Assembly: GCA_021108375.1 (NCBI GenBank)
Contig: JAIORA010000012.1
Span: 1 to 64,000, forward strand
DNA: 64,000 bases
Reading direction: 5' to 3'
Origin: Anaerohalosphaeraceae bacterium
GTDB lineage: Bacteria; Planctomycetota; Phycisphaerae; Sedimentisphaerales; UBA12454
The position numbers were made by a program, and so were the translations under genes. Shown in pieces: positions 34,679 through 44,130 of the stretch (within the stretch, counting starts at the first letter, position 1; each line of letters begins with the position of its first letter). The notes below the pieces were generated by a model. It did not search any database. It was not told the origin of the DNA and worked only from the letters and a program-made list of their open reading frames with translations.

Positions 34679-35707
34679 ATGAACCTACCCAACAATAACA
34701 ATATCAATAATGAATTGGTTATCGGCATAACAATGGGCGAGCCTTTGGGAATAGGGCCTGAAATTGTCGTCAAGGCCCTGGCTGACCCCTGCATTCGCAG
34801 GCAGGCGAAGTTTATTATTTTCGGTACGCAGGAGCATTTGGAAATTGCGGCGGATTCTGCCGAGATTAACCCTTATTGGGGGCGGCATCAGCACGAAAAA
34901 ATCAGCGGTGATTATCCACACAACGTTATGCTGGCTGATTACGATGATTATTCTGTGCCTTTGTGGATAGCCGGGCCGAGCAAAGCTGGCGGGGAGGCTT
35001 CGATTCGGTTTTGCCTTGACGCTATTGATGCCGCGCAGGCAGGGATTATTGATGCGATTGTTACCGCGCCGATTAGCAAGGTTAGCTGGAATATGGCGGG
35101 GGCAACCTGGCCGGGACATACCGAGATGCTGGCTGAGAGATGCAAGTCCCCTCATAAAGCGATGATGTTTATTGCCGGGCCGTTGAAGGTTGCGCTGGCA
35201 ACGATTCACGAGGGGCTTTTTGACTTGCGGAATAAGTTTACAATCGGCTGCGTTTATGAGCCTATCGATTTGCTGAACTCGGCACTGAAGGATTTTTTCG
35301 GAATTGAAGAGCCGCACATTGCCGTTGCTGCGTTGAATCCACATTGCGGCGAAGACGGCCAGTTTGGCGATGAGGAAAGCCGGGTGATAACGCCGGCGAT
35401 TACGATGGCATGTGAGGTGGGTATAAAATGCAGCGGACCTTACTCGGCGGACACGCTCTTTTTGAAGGCCAGCCGCGGAGCTTTTGACGGCGTTGTCGCA
35501 ATGTATCACGACCAGGGAATGATACCGGTTAAATTGCTTGCCTTTCGGGACGCGGTCAATGTTACTATTGGGCTGCCGATAATCAGAACCTCGCCGGCAC
35601 ACGGAACAGCTTTTGATATTGCTGGCAGGGGCATTGCTGACGAGGCGAGTATGAAATCGGCCTTGCAGCAAGCCATAGATATGGCAAAGTGCCTTAAAGG
35701 CACGTAA
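34679..35707 (+). CDS. pdxA: 4-hydroxythreonine-4-phosphate dehydrogenase PdxA
   Basis: PdxA (342 residues) oxidises 4-phosphohydroxy-L-threonine in DXP-dependent pyridoxal phosphate synthesis. It opens with ITMGEPLGIGPEIVVKAL (the usual GDPAGIGPE with GEPLG here). Metal ligands sit in GHTEMLAERC, AALNPHCGEDGQFG and MYHDQGMIPVKLL. APISKVSWNMAG and LPIIRTSPAHGTAFDIAG are also family-typical. It lies between ribE and a small membrane protein gene. Confidence 0.96.
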   Translation: MNLPNNNNINNELVIGITMGEPLGIGPEIVVKALADPCIRRQAKFIIFGTQEHLEIAADSAEINPYWGRHQHEKISGDYPHNVMLADYDDYSVPLWIAGPSKAGGEASIRFCLDAIDAAQAGIIDAIVTAPISKVSWNMAGATWPGHTEMLAERCKSPHKAMMFIAGPLKVALATIHEGLFDLRNKFTIGCVYEPIDLLNSALKDFFGIEEPHIAVAALNPHCGEDGQFGDEESRVITPAITMACEVGIKCSGPYSADTLFLKASRGAFDGVVAMYHDQGMIPVKLLAFRDAVNVTIGLPIIRTSPAHGTAFDIAGRGIADEASMKSALQQAIDMAKCLKGT

Positions 35708-35722
35708 ACAAGAAAGAGAATT

Positions 35723-36196
35723 ATGGATTACGAAAAAAGCATACCGTTTAGCGGGAACACTGAAAAGGCTTTCGATATTGCGTTGAGTATTTTAATGCCC
35801 AACAGTTTTGCTGTGATTCGCAAAGATGACAAATCTATCGAGTTGGCCGGGCCAGGCGGTTTTATGAACACAAATCAAAACCCACTCATTGGTGTCTCGC
35901 AAATCACCATTTCCGGATATGCTAATGAGTTATCAATTAAGGCCGACTTTGGCGGCGTTCGGTCGCTAATGAAATATCTCATAGTTTTTATCATTTCGAT
36001 GACACTGTTTTTTTTGGTACTTTTCGGAATTATGTTTAGTAAGAAAATTGACACCAGATTATTATTCCTCATCATACTTGCGCCAACTGCCCCCTGGATT
36101 GTATTGATTCCGATTATGGGGAAGTTTATAAAATCCAAGACTGCTAAAGCTCTCGATTCGATATTGAATAATATGGCAGCTCTGGGGAAAAGCTAA
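35723..36196 (+). CDS. Small membrane protein, unknown function
   Basis: A 157-residue protein. The N-terminal 75 residues are soluble (MDYEKSIPFSGNTEKAFDIAL) and similar in look to small START/polyketide-cyclase-like or DUF domains, but I cannot place them. Two membrane spans follow (LMKYLIVFIISMTLFFLVLFGIMF and LLFLIILAPTAPWIVLIPIMG). The C-terminus is a short helix. It starts 15 bases after pdxA, with AGAAAGAGA upstream, and rsmA follows, so it is probably in the same transcript. Confidence 0.7.
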   Translation: MDYEKSIPFSGNTEKAFDIALSILMPNSFAVIRKDDKSIELAGPGGFMNTNQNPLIGVSQITISGYANELSIKADFGGVRSLMKYLIVFIISMTLFFLVLFGIMFSKKIDTRLLFLIILAPTAPWIVLIPIMGKFIKSKTAKALDSILNNMAALGKS

Positions 36197-36215
36197 TTTA
36201 TAGGAATTGTTTTTA

Positions 36216-37103
36216 ATGCAGAGTAAGCAGCAGATACAGCAGCTTTTAGCGGCGGCTGGTGTCGAGCCAAACAAAAGGCTCGGCCAGCACTTTTTAATCG
36301 ATAAGAATCTTCTGGATTTGCTTTTAAAAAATGCTGCGATAACAACAAGGGATGTTGTGCTGGAGATCGGCACGGGAACTGGAACACTAACCGCCGAGCT
36401 TGTGAAAAGAGCAGGTGCGGTTATCGCTGTCGAATACGATAGCATTATGGCTAAGATTACTGAAAGCGTTGTCAGCTTGGCGGATAACTTTACGATTTTT
36501 TGTGCCGATGCTCTGGAAAACAAAAATACAATCAATCACAAAGTGCTTGCCGCAATTCAAAAGGCGAAAACGCGTTTCTCCGGCAGGATGATGCTCGTTG
36601 CCAATCTGCCTTATAATGTTGCCTCTTCTGTTATGGTCAATTTGCTTTCGGGCGAAACAATCGCCGATACGATGGTTGTTACGGTGCAGAAGGAGATGGC
36701 TGACCGAATGGTATCGCCGGCTGGTTCGGGCGATTACGGCACGCTGAGTATTTTTATGGGTGCGATGGGCAGTGCAAAACTCATCAGAAAACTTTCGCCA
36801 AAGGTCTTTTGGCCACCGCCGAAGGTATCATCAGCAATAATTCGTTTTGACCGTGATAGCGAAAAATGCGCAGGTATTCACAACGTAAAACTTTTCAAGG
36901 ATGTTGTGGGTTTGTTTATGTCGCATCGCAGGAAGATGATGCGGGCCTGTGTGAAATTTGCTGATGGCGACCTCTTGAAGATTCACAATTGGCACGACAT
37001 TTTTGAGCGTGCGTTTATCGAGCCGCATCACCGCCCCGAAGAGCTGGCCCCTGCTGATTACGTTGCGATGGCAAACCTATGTCACGAAAGTCTTCATCTC
37101 TAA
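36216..37103 (+). CDS. rsmA: 16S rRNA dimethyladenosine transferase RsmA (KsgA)
   Basis: RsmA (295 residues) dimethylates two adjacent adenosines in the 16S 3' hairpin loop during 30S maturation. It starts at MQSKQQIQQLL, with AGGAATT upstream. Motifs are RLGQHFLIDKNLL, VLEIGTGTGTLTAEL (SAM site), VEYDSIMA, and MLVANLPYNVASSVMVNLL, where NLPY is the catalytic motif. The C-terminal helical domain has FMSHRRKMMRACVKF. It converges with the fumarase gene, overlapping it by 4 bases. Confidence 0.95.
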   Translation: MQSKQQIQQLLAAAGVEPNKRLGQHFLIDKNLLDLLLKNAAITTRDVVLEIGTGTGTLTAELVKRAGAVIAVEYDSIMAKITESVVSLADNFTIFCADALENKNTINHKVLAAIQKAKTRFSGRMMLVANLPYNVASSVMVNLLSGETIADTMVVTVQKEMADRMVSPAGSGDYGTLSIFMGAMGSAKLIRKLSPKVFWPPPKVSSAIIRFDRDSEKCAGIHNVKLFKDVVGLFMSHRRKMMRACVKFADGDLLKIHNWHDIFERAFIEPHHRPEELAPADYVAMANLCHESLHL

Positions 37104-37963
37104 AGAATTGCCGAGGCGTGTCGGTGTGCGTGGCACTCAATGTTTACCGCTACCGGCAGTGAGGCGATATGACAGGGTGCGGTTTCTATCAGAACGGCCA
37201 GTGCAGTCGTATCGCCGCCAAGACCCTGAGGGCCAAGGCCTGATGCGTTAATTTTTTCGAGCAGTTGTTTTTCCATCTTCGCATAGAAACTCTGCGGGTT
37301 TTTCGAGTCGAGATTTCGCAATAGAGCTTTTTTGCTCAACAGGCAGCTCTTCTCAAAATTGCCTCCGATACCAACCCCGACAACAAATGGCGGGCAGGCA
37401 TTTGCCCCGGCCTGTTCGACAACGTCAGCTATCCAGTCGATAACAGTTTCTTTGCTGTCGGTCGGCAGGAACATTTTGAACCGGCTTTTGTTTTCGCAGC
37501 CGCCGCCTTTGGTCATAACCGAAATCGAGAGTTCCTCGCCCGGCACTATTTCGATATGCACGACAGCGGGAGTGTTTGTGTTTGTATTTTTTCGTTCGTT
37601 CAGTGGTTCTGCGACAACGCTTTTTCTAAGGTATCCCTCTTCGTAGCCAGCTACTATGCCAGCGTTGACGGCATCGATTATCGTTGCGTCGGGGCTATCG
37701 GCAGGAGGCTCAACAATAATGTCCTTACCGATTTCGAGAAACACTATCGTCAGGCCGGTATCCTGGCAAATTGGTATTCGCTCGCCTCTGGCGACATCTG
37801 CATTTTCGAGCAGCTGGTCAATTATTTTTCGAGCGCCAGAATTGGTTTCTGAATCAGTGCTGGCTTTGAGATGCGCGATTACATCCTGCGGCAGTTCATA
37901 GCAGCTTTTGACACACAGAGTTTTTACCGTTGAAACGATTTTTTCAAATGGTATTTTTCGCAT
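37100..37963 (-). CDS. Fumarate hydratase class I, alpha subunit
   Basis: A 287-residue alpha subunit of the oxygen-sensitive [4Fe-4S] fumarase/tartrate dehydratase type. Motifs are ICQDTGLTIVFLEIG with the cluster Cys, GGGCENKSRFKMFLPT, CPPFVVGVGIGGNFEKSCLLSKKALLR, and a C-terminal LGPQGLGGDTTALAV and ECHAHRHAS. Enzymes of this type normally need a beta subunit encoded next door. None is visible here; the upstream neighbour is a secreted propeller protein 7 bases away, so the beta gene must lie elsewhere. Confidence 0.9.
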   Translation of the reverse strand: MRKIPFEKIVSTVKTLCVKSCYELPQDVIAHLKASTDSETNSGARKIIDQLLENADVARGERIPICQDTGLTIVFLEIGKDIIVEPPADSPDATIIDAVNAGIVAGYEEGYLRKSVVAEPLNERKNTNTNTPAVVHIEIVPGEELSISVMTKGGGCENKSRFKMFLPTDSKETVIDWIADVVEQAGANACPPFVVGVGIGGNFEKSCLLSKKALLRNLDSKNPQSFYAKMEKQLLEKINASGLGPQGLGGDTTALAVLIETAPCHIASLPVAVNIECHAHRHASAIL

Positions 37964-37970
37964 TGGCTTT

Positions 37971-40169
37971 TTATTTTATCTCGAATTCAAACGTTTTGTA
38001 TATCATATTTTCGGCAGCATCCGAAACTCTGACCGCCAGGACGTGACTGCCGGGGTCAAGCTCTGTCAGGGCAATGGTAATGTTTTCCTGGGTTGTGTCA
38101 TAGATGCCATCAGCAGGCAGAGCTGATTTCCAGTCTTCGTTACTGTCGACGGTGTAGCTGAGATTTTTCACAACGCTGAACATATCTCGGATTTTAAATT
38201 CAGCGGTACAGGTGTCCTTGGCGATTTTTATTTGGTGTTTTTCAATGGCCGGTGCGGTGTTGTCAACGGTGAACGGCTCACTGATTCTTGAGCTTGCAAG
38301 AGCGGTCGCTTCGGAATTTGAAGGTTCGTCAGAGGCTGTAACCCTGATTTCGTAAAGGCCGTCTTCTACGGTTCCGCTGGGCCAGGAGAAGGAATTTTCT
38401 TCGAGCTTATCTTTGAGTTTTATCCAGCCTTTGCGTCCAGCCTTTCTGAAATCGATTTTATAGACAAGCTTGTCGGCGTTACTATCTTCAGCAGCGAATA
38501 TTATTTTTATCATTGCTGAGTCATCGCCTTTACCCGAATCAGTTTTGACCGATGTTACCTTTGGTTTCAGATTCGGTATCACAAAAGCGGTGGCGGTTTG
38601 TCGAATGATTGGAGTTACTTTGCCATTGCCGCTGAGCAGCAGTTTGTATTGGCAGAATCTTCCCAGCGGAACTTCAAGCTCGACGGGCTCGCTGATTTTG
38701 ACCGGCTTTGTCCACTCTGAATACGTCGGGTCGTTTGCGTCTTCGGTATTACCTGTCCTGGCCGAGAGCATTATTTTTGCGCCACCGGGAATTTCGGCAT
38801 CGATTTGCAGCTTGCCCCAGCTTGCTGGCTGAGAGGCATCAATTAACGGCGAGATAAAATTCCCCTGTTTGGCAAAATTGCCGGAAAGCTCAATGAGTTT
38901 AATCGGGTTGGCCGTACAAAAATAACTGGTATCACCGATTGTTATTATATCGGTTATTTGCGAGGCGGTTTTGTCCTCGTATATAAGCGTTTGGATTTCG
39001 GTTGCAGGGTCAACGGAATATAGCTGAGCGTTGTTGCCAGTACCGAGCAGCAGTTGGTTATCCTGCTCGGCAAGGCAGAAGAAAACTGCTGTCTGGCTAA
39101 AAATCGTATCGACGAATCCGTCTTTATCAATTTTGTATATTATGCTTTCATTTTGGCCGGGCGTTCCTCTTTTCATCGCTGCCGGCGGTGCCGGCTTTTC
39201 GGATTTATCGTCATCGCTATTGCCGGGGTTGGCGATTTTGAGGCTTTGGACTGAATTGGCCCCTGACGTTGAATCTAAGGCTTCGGGCAGTTCGGGCTTT
39301 CCCGGCGGTGTCTCAGCAACGTGTTTCTCGCCGCTTAGTTGGGCTTTTATTGCTTTGTACGATGTCGCCGCTGCGTAGAGGTTGCCGTGCGAATCGAACA
39401 TTAAATCTGATATTTCGTTTTCGCTGCTGTCGTAGAGTATGACAGCAGATTTGTTTTTCGGGTCGATTTTATAGACCAATCCTCTGGTGTCGGTGCCGGC
39501 ATACAAAAATCCGTCTTTGCTTGTGGTCAGCGATAGGATATTTTTGTCCTGGCAGTCGTAGATGAGTTCGCCCTCACCTGATTTTCGGTCGAGTCGGTAA
39601 AATTTACCCTGCGGGCCTGTGCCTGTGTAGATATTGCCGGCCTTATCCAGGGTCATTGCGAAAATGTAATTGGCATCGTTAGGCTCGAAAATAGTTTCAA
39701 ATTTTTTGCCGTTATATCTAAGAAGCTCGCACTTTTCTCCACTGACAGCGACAATAAGTTTGCCGGTCGAGTCGGTTATCATTTTGAAGATGTGCGTATT
39801 CGTCATATATTTTTCGTCTAAACCGTTCGCATCATCAGGCAAAGCAGCTTTTTCGATAGGATATATTTTTTCGGTATTACCGTTTTTGTATTTAAAGATT
39901 TCGCCGTTAGGGCTTGTGCCTATGTATATTGAACCGTCATCAGAATAAACCATTGTGCTTGCGGCCCACGCATTGCCAAAATCTTCGCTCAGCAGTTTTG
40001 TCTGTCCTGCTAACTGGAGCGTGCCGCGCGAGTTTATAACGACATTGTCTTTTTCGCCGTCAGCCATTTCAGCGGCGCTTTTATGTTCGACAATTTTACT
40101 TGTTACCGCATAACAGTTCATTGCGACCAAAATCGACATTACTGTTACTATCGCAAAATACTTTTTCAT
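37971..40169 (-). CDS. Secreted beta-propeller protein with Fn3-like domain
   Basis: A 732-residue protein. Signal peptide at 1-21 (YFAIVTVMSILVAMNCYA). Repeated blades contain IYIGTSPNGEIFKYKNG, IYTGTGPQGKFYRLD, LYAGTDTRGLVYKIDP and LLGTGNNAQLYSVDP over residues 60-420. They are interrupted by a Pro/Lys-rich insertion near 290-340. A further region resembles a fibronectin-III or Y-Y-Y-type domain (LVYKIDFRKAGRKGWIKL, DGLYEIRVTASDEPSN), and the end repeats the style (DPGSHVLAVRVSDAAENMIYKTFEF). It is likely extracytoplasmic and carbohydrate- or protein-binding; the function is unknown. Confidence 0.8.
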   Translation of the reverse strand: MKKYFAIVTVMSILVAMNCYAVTSKIVEHKSAAEMADGEKDNVVINSRGTLQLAGQTKLLSEDFGNAWAASTMVYSDDGSIYIGTSPNGEIFKYKNGNTEKIYPIEKAALPDDANGLDEKYMTNTHIFKMITDSTGKLIVAVSGEKCELLRYNGKKFETIFEPNDANYIFAMTLDKAGNIYTGTGPQGKFYRLDRKSGEGELIYDCQDKNILSLTTSKDGFLYAGTDTRGLVYKIDPKNKSAVILYDSSENEISDLMFDSHGNLYAAATSYKAIKAQLSGEKHVAETPPGKPELPEALDSTSGANSVQSLKIANPGNSDDDKSEKPAPPAAMKRGTPGQNESIIYKIDKDGFVDTIFSQTAVFFCLAEQDNQLLLGTGNNAQLYSVDPATEIQTLIYEDKTASQITDIITIGDTSYFCTANPIKLIELSGNFAKQGNFISPLIDASQPASWGKLQIDAEIPGGAKIMLSARTGNTEDANDPTYSEWTKPVKISEPVELEVPLGRFCQYKLLLSGNGKVTPIIRQTATAFVIPNLKPKVTSVKTDSGKGDDSAMIKIIFAAEDSNADKLVYKIDFRKAGRKGWIKLKDKLEENSFSWPSGTVEDGLYEIRVTASDEPSNSEATALASSRISEPFTVDNTAPAIEKHQIKIAKDTCTAEFKIRDMFSVVKNLSYTVDSNEDWKSALPADGIYDTTQENITIALTELDPGSHVLAVRVSDAAENMIYKTFEFEIK

Positions 40170-40257
40170 AGAACACTTTTTCCTTTTTTTTAATCAGTGC
40201 AATCCTTCGGCTACGCTCATGACAAACCTGCGTAACCAGTGTTTAAATAATTTATGT

Positions 40258-42069
40258 TTATCTGCTCAAAGCAGGTGCAACGGTTATTTTAATTTCTCGC
40301 TGGTCGATTATAATTGTATCGGTCTCTATGGTTTTTTCTATCCATTTCGGCACGGCAAGAGTTTGGCTTGCACGTTTGCCGTTTACGAGCAGAAGGCCTT
40401 TTGAAGTTGGTAAATCGGGCAGTTCAGATGATTCTATTGCGACTCCGCCGGCAGGCAGAGGCAGAAGCAGGTGCAGGCGATTATTTTGGGTATTTGCGAT
40501 TTCGTTTATTATACTGATAAGCGAATCGAGATTTTCCGGGACATATTTATAAGGTGCGTTCTTTCTTTTGAAATTGCCGTAATCTCCGGTTCCACCGGCA
40601 CTGAGAGTGTAAGTCCCTGCGGGTGTTTGCGGCGGTATTTTGATTTGGCAGGAATATTTTTTCAATCCCTTCAGATACGACTGAACCGTTACCTGAGCGG
40701 TTATCTCCTGTCCGGGCTTTACCGTTGAATCCGAGACATCGAACGACCAGATGTGAGAGATAGCGGTTTTCGGCATAATTTTTATATCGAAAGCCATCGA
40801 AGTTATATCAATTTTTTTGTATGGATTATTCATAATCAGCCCGACGGCTCCAACGCTGTGGGCCAGAATACCTGAAAAATCGACAGCGCTGGAAAAGTTC
40901 TCAAACTCTATCGGCTCGCGTCCTTCCAGTCCTATCTTAACTTTATATTTTATTAAATGTTCTGTCGGCAGAGGCCCCTTCATTGCCGCGGTACCGGCGA
41001 TGCACGCCTCAGTAAGCAGCGGAGTATAAAATCGATGTGAAATCATTTCGCAGCGGTATGTCTTTTTTTTGTCATTGAACCGGTCAACAACAATATCTAC
41101 CGGTATTGTTTTTGCTTTTTTTCCGAGTTGTCCGGCTATAGCGGTTGATTCGTCCGCATAAAGTGCGCCTTTGATATCGATGGACTGGCCGAACTTGAAC
41201 GACCGCACAACACTGGCGACAACGGTGTTTACATAGCCGGTTGCCATCGGCATATCTATTGGCCCCTGGCCGGTCATACTGTGGCCGAATGCGTAAATTT
41301 TATCGCCATCAACTTCAGTAACGGTTCCGATAGCACTCAATTCAATGTCGCCGCTCACCATCGGTATTGCAAGTATACTTCCTGGTTCGAGCTTTCTGTC
41401 TTTGTATTCTGATTTTCGCGAACTGCTCGCCCCCGCTACCGGCATCAAACCGGCCCAGGCGAAAAGGTTTTTAACTCCCGCAAAAGCCTCGGCAGGCAGT
41501 GAGCTTGAAAGCGGACACAAAAGCGCCGATGTTCCGCTGAAGTTTGTACTTTTCTGCGAATCGAAAGTTGCGTGCATTTGTTCATAAGTTTTTTTCAAAT
41601 CGAGCGGACTCGAAAAATCCAGCGGCGCACGGGTCATCGATTCTGTTCTGTTGTGCGAACCGACTTCCAGCATTTCCGCGATGGGCGTAACCCCATAAAG
41701 CGGGTCCTTGCTGAAGCTCCAGCCAAAGGCCAGTGCCCCTGCGTTTCTGCCATCAATATACACCGGCGAGCCGCTACACCCGGCGACCGGGCCGGTATGG
41801 ATGAACCTCTCGTCGGTACCCATAACCAAAATAGCGTTCCTGCCGATTGATACGTCTCTCACAACGTCAACAACCTTGAGATTGAACTTTTCTATCTCCA
41901 CACCCTTATAGACAGTCAGGCAATAAGCATCCATTCCGGGCTTGATTTCGTCTATCGAGATATGTCTTTTGCTGTCGAACGCGGCGCCAACGGCCAGAGT
42001 GAAAAAGCCCAAAACAGCGACAAAAACAGCTTTTGCGGTTATATTAGAGGCAACAGGTGCTGGCAACAT
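40258..42069 (-). CDS. SpoIVB-type (S55) serine peptidase domain protein
   Basis: A 603-residue protein starting at MLPAPVASNITAK after AAGGAAAA, with a signal or anchor at 10-30. IKPGMDAYCLTVYKGVEIEKF and GPVAGCSGSPVYIDG with the Ser nucleophile (GCSGSP), then GALAFGWSFSKDPLYGVTPI, match S55-type proteins. The second part of the active site is GTVTEVDGDKIYAFGHSMTG with His. The C-terminal half has beta-sandwich-like sequence and a tail with RGEIKI-type strands. Unlike Bacillus SpoIVB there is no PDZ or sporulation context. It is likely exported and involved in envelope processing, though catalysis is not certain. Confidence 0.85.
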   Translation of the reverse strand: MLPAPVASNITAKAVFVAVLGFFTLAVGAAFDSKRHISIDEIKPGMDAYCLTVYKGVEIEKFNLKVVDVVRDVSIGRNAILVMGTDERFIHTGPVAGCSGSPVYIDGRNAGALAFGWSFSKDPLYGVTPIAEMLEVGSHNRTESMTRAPLDFSSPLDLKKTYEQMHATFDSQKSTNFSGTSALLCPLSSSLPAEAFAGVKNLFAWAGLMPVAGASSSRKSEYKDRKLEPGSILAIPMVSGDIELSAIGTVTEVDGDKIYAFGHSMTGQGPIDMPMATGYVNTVVASVVRSFKFGQSIDIKGALYADESTAIAGQLGKKAKTIPVDIVVDRFNDKKKTYRCEMISHRFYTPLLTEACIAGTAAMKGPLPTEHLIKYKVKIGLEGREPIEFENFSSAVDFSGILAHSVGAVGLIMNNPYKKIDITSMAFDIKIMPKTAISHIWSFDVSDSTVKPGQEITAQVTVQSYLKGLKKYSCQIKIPPQTPAGTYTLSAGGTGDYGNFKRKNAPYKYVPENLDSLISIINEIANTQNNRLHLLLPLPAGGVAIESSELPDLPTSKGLLLVNGKRASQTLAVPKWIEKTIETDTIIIDQREIKITVAPALSR

Positions 42070-42135
42070 CGATATTTTCCTTATACATAGTAAAAAAGCC
42101 TGCGAAACCGGAATTTTAGTCCCGAAAAACAGATA

Positions 42136-42164
42136 TTGCAAGTCAAAAGAAAAGCGTCTATAAT
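42136..42164 (+). promoter_or_regulatory. Sigma-70-type promoter upstream of the TPR protein and RluD-type gene
   Basis: TTGCAA (42136-42141), a 17-base spacer, TATAAT (42159-42164). The start near 42171 gives a 31-base leader, with AGAGGTG before the ATG at 42202. Confidence 0.75.
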
Positions 42165-42201
42165 CACCAGCCTAAATAAAACAGTTTATAAGAGGTGCCT
42201 A

Positions 42202-42939
42202 ATGAAATCAGAACGTCGCCACGAGTTGGCAACAAACGAATTAGCTGACTGGCTCGTCCATTTTCCGCAGTGGCTCCGTCAAAATCGCACAACGGTTACC
42301 GTAGGGTCGATAGTAACAGTGGCTCTTATTGCCTATACGGTTTTCTATTACGGCTTTTATGACAAAAAAAACCAGTCGGCTCAGCCCCGGATAACTCAGT
42401 TATTAGAGCAAGTCAGGCACAACAAGCTGACGGTTTTGCATGGCAAGGGTCAGGAACTGGGTGTTTCTAACCTGTTTTTCAATACAGCCAGTGGTCTTGA
42501 ACAGGTTTCTCGCGAGACCGAGCATCCATTGCTTTCCTCGCTCGCAATGATAAAAAGGGCTGAAGCCCTCCGAAGTGAGCTGCACTATCGCGGCGATGCG
42601 GTCGAGGCCGATGTTCGCCAAAGCCAACTCACCCAGGCTCAGGGCATTTATCAACAGGCGTTTAAAAAGGCCTCTGGCGAGCCTGTGATTTCCGCGATGG
42701 CTCAGTATGGAACGGGCCTTTGCCTTGAGGATATGGGCCAACTTGACCAGGCGATTGAAGTATATAGCGGTATCGCCGGGAATCCGGATTATCAGGGTAC
42801 AATGTATATTGCCAGGGCAAAGGTGAGATTGAGTGTTTTAGCGGAAAGTCGTCGCCCGGTGTATATGACTAAAGCTCCGGCAGTTCCGGATGCGAATCAG
42901 CCACTGTGGGAAATTTCTGATTCCAATTCAGCTAAGTAA
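42202..42939 (+). CDS. Membrane-anchored TPR-like protein
   Basis: A 245-residue protein. The ATG at 42202 follows AGAGGTG; an earlier in-frame ATG lies in the promoter. One membrane span covers residues 33-52 (VTVGSIVTVALIAYTVFYYGF), with a short cytoplasmic N-terminus. The remainder is helical, with TPR-like segments (AQGIYQQAFKKASGEPVISAMAQYGTGLCLEDMGQLDQAIEVYSGIA). The layout resembles YfgM-type ancillary translocon proteins, but the similarity is only architectural. Its stop directly abuts the start of the pseudouridine synthase gene. Confidence 0.8.
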   Translation: MKSERRHELATNELADWLVHFPQWLRQNRTTVTVGSIVTVALIAYTVFYYGFYDKKNQSAQPRITQLLEQVRHNKLTVLHGKGQELGVSNLFFNTASGLEQVSRETEHPLLSSLAMIKRAEALRSELHYRGDAVEADVRQSQLTQAQGIYQQAFKKASGEPVISAMAQYGTGLCLEDMGQLDQAIEVYSGIAGNPDYQGTMYIARAKVRLSVLAESRRPVYMTKAPAVPDANQPLWEISDSNSAK

Positions 42940-44052
42940 ATGGAAATCGAAGACGAGAAAAATTTCCAGCCCGCTTTTTCCGCCGAGCCGGTCGATAATA
43001 TCGACGATGCTGATTCTGAGCTCGATGGCGACGAAAGCTCTCAGGCCGAGCGCGTCAATTTGAGCGTCGGAAACAATCTGAAATTCCGCAGGCTTGACAA
43101 GTATTTGCAGGGCAGGTTCAACCAGTTCAGCAGAACGACTATTCAGAAACTCATCAAAGAGCAAGGCGTTACGGTAAATGGTAACGCGGTCAAGCAGAGC
43201 TTCAATCTCAGCAGCGGCGATATAATTGATGTGATTCTGCCGCTGTCAGAGACTAAGGAGATACTGCCGGAAAAGATTCCTCTGAACATTATCTACGAGG
43301 ATGCTCATATCATCGTGCTGAACAAGCAGGCCGATTTAATAGTCCACCCGGCCCGCCAATACAAGAACGGCACACTGGTAAACGGGCTGATGTATTATTC
43401 CGAGCAGCTTTCGACCGGCAGCGAAAGTTTTCGTCCCGGCATAGTACATCGTCTCGACCGCAACACGACCGGCGTGCTTGTCGTTGCGAAAAACGATACC
43501 GCTCACTGGCAGTTGGCAAGGCAGTTTGAGAGAAGGCAAACAAAAAAGTTTTATCTTGCTCTGGTTCACGGCTGTCCGGATTTGCAGGCTGACTGTATCA
43601 ATCAGCCTATCGGGGTTCATCCGAGAATTCGTGAAAAGTGCGCGGTCAAATACGATGGCAAAGAGGCTGTAACATTTTACGAAGTGCTGGAAAAGTTCAG
43701 AGGCTACTCGCTGCTCAAAGTCGATATTCGCACGGGCAGGACTCATCAGATAAGGGTGCATTTATCGCACATCAAAAATCCGATAGTTGCCGACACTATG
43801 TATGGCGGCAGAGTTGTCTATCCGTGGCAACTCGAAGACAGGGACTCCGCACCGGAAGAGCCTATTATGGCAAGAGTTGCTCTGCACGCCCGGCACCTGG
43901 AGATTACACATCCGCACACGCAGGAGTTGATGCAGTTTGAGGCACCTTTGCCGGACGATATCGAATACTTCCTCCGCCAATTACGAAAACACAGAACTCC
44001 CAAAAACATCCGTCCATCGAAAGCTAAGCGTATCAAGCCAGAGGGCTTTTAG
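42940..44052 (+). CDS. RluD-type RNA pseudouridine synthase
   Basis: A 370-residue RluA-family enzyme. There is an acidic N-terminal extension of about 35 residues, then an S4 RNA-binding domain (RRLDKYLQGRFNQFSRTTIQKLI), then the catalytic domain with GIVHRLDRNTTGVLVVAKND, where the Asp of HRLDRNTTG is catalytic. KKFYLALVHGCP and DIRTGRTHQIRVHLSH complete the family set. It would isomerise uridines in 23S rRNA, as RluD does in helix 69; the exact sites cannot be told from sequence. There is no gap to the preceding gene. Confidence 0.93.
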   Translation: MEIEDEKNFQPAFSAEPVDNIDDADSELDGDESSQAERVNLSVGNNLKFRRLDKYLQGRFNQFSRTTIQKLIKEQGVTVNGNAVKQSFNLSSGDIIDVILPLSETKEILPEKIPLNIIYEDAHIIVLNKQADLIVHPARQYKNGTLVNGLMYYSEQLSTGSESFRPGIVHRLDRNTTGVLVVAKNDTAHWQLARQFERRQTKKFYLALVHGCPDLQADCINQPIGVHPRIREKCAVKYDGKEAVTFYEVLEKFRGYSLLKVDIRTGRTHQIRVHLSHIKNPIVADTMYGGRVVYPWQLEDRDSAPEEPIMARVALHARHLEITHPHTQELMQFEAPLPDDIEYFLRQLRKHRTPKNIRPSKAKRIKPEGF

Positions 44053-44130
44053 GGCTTGAATTGCTTTAGAAGCCGAGCGACGTAAGTTGCTGGAATAGGG
44101 TTGTTGTCATTGCGTTCCCATCATTTGGTA

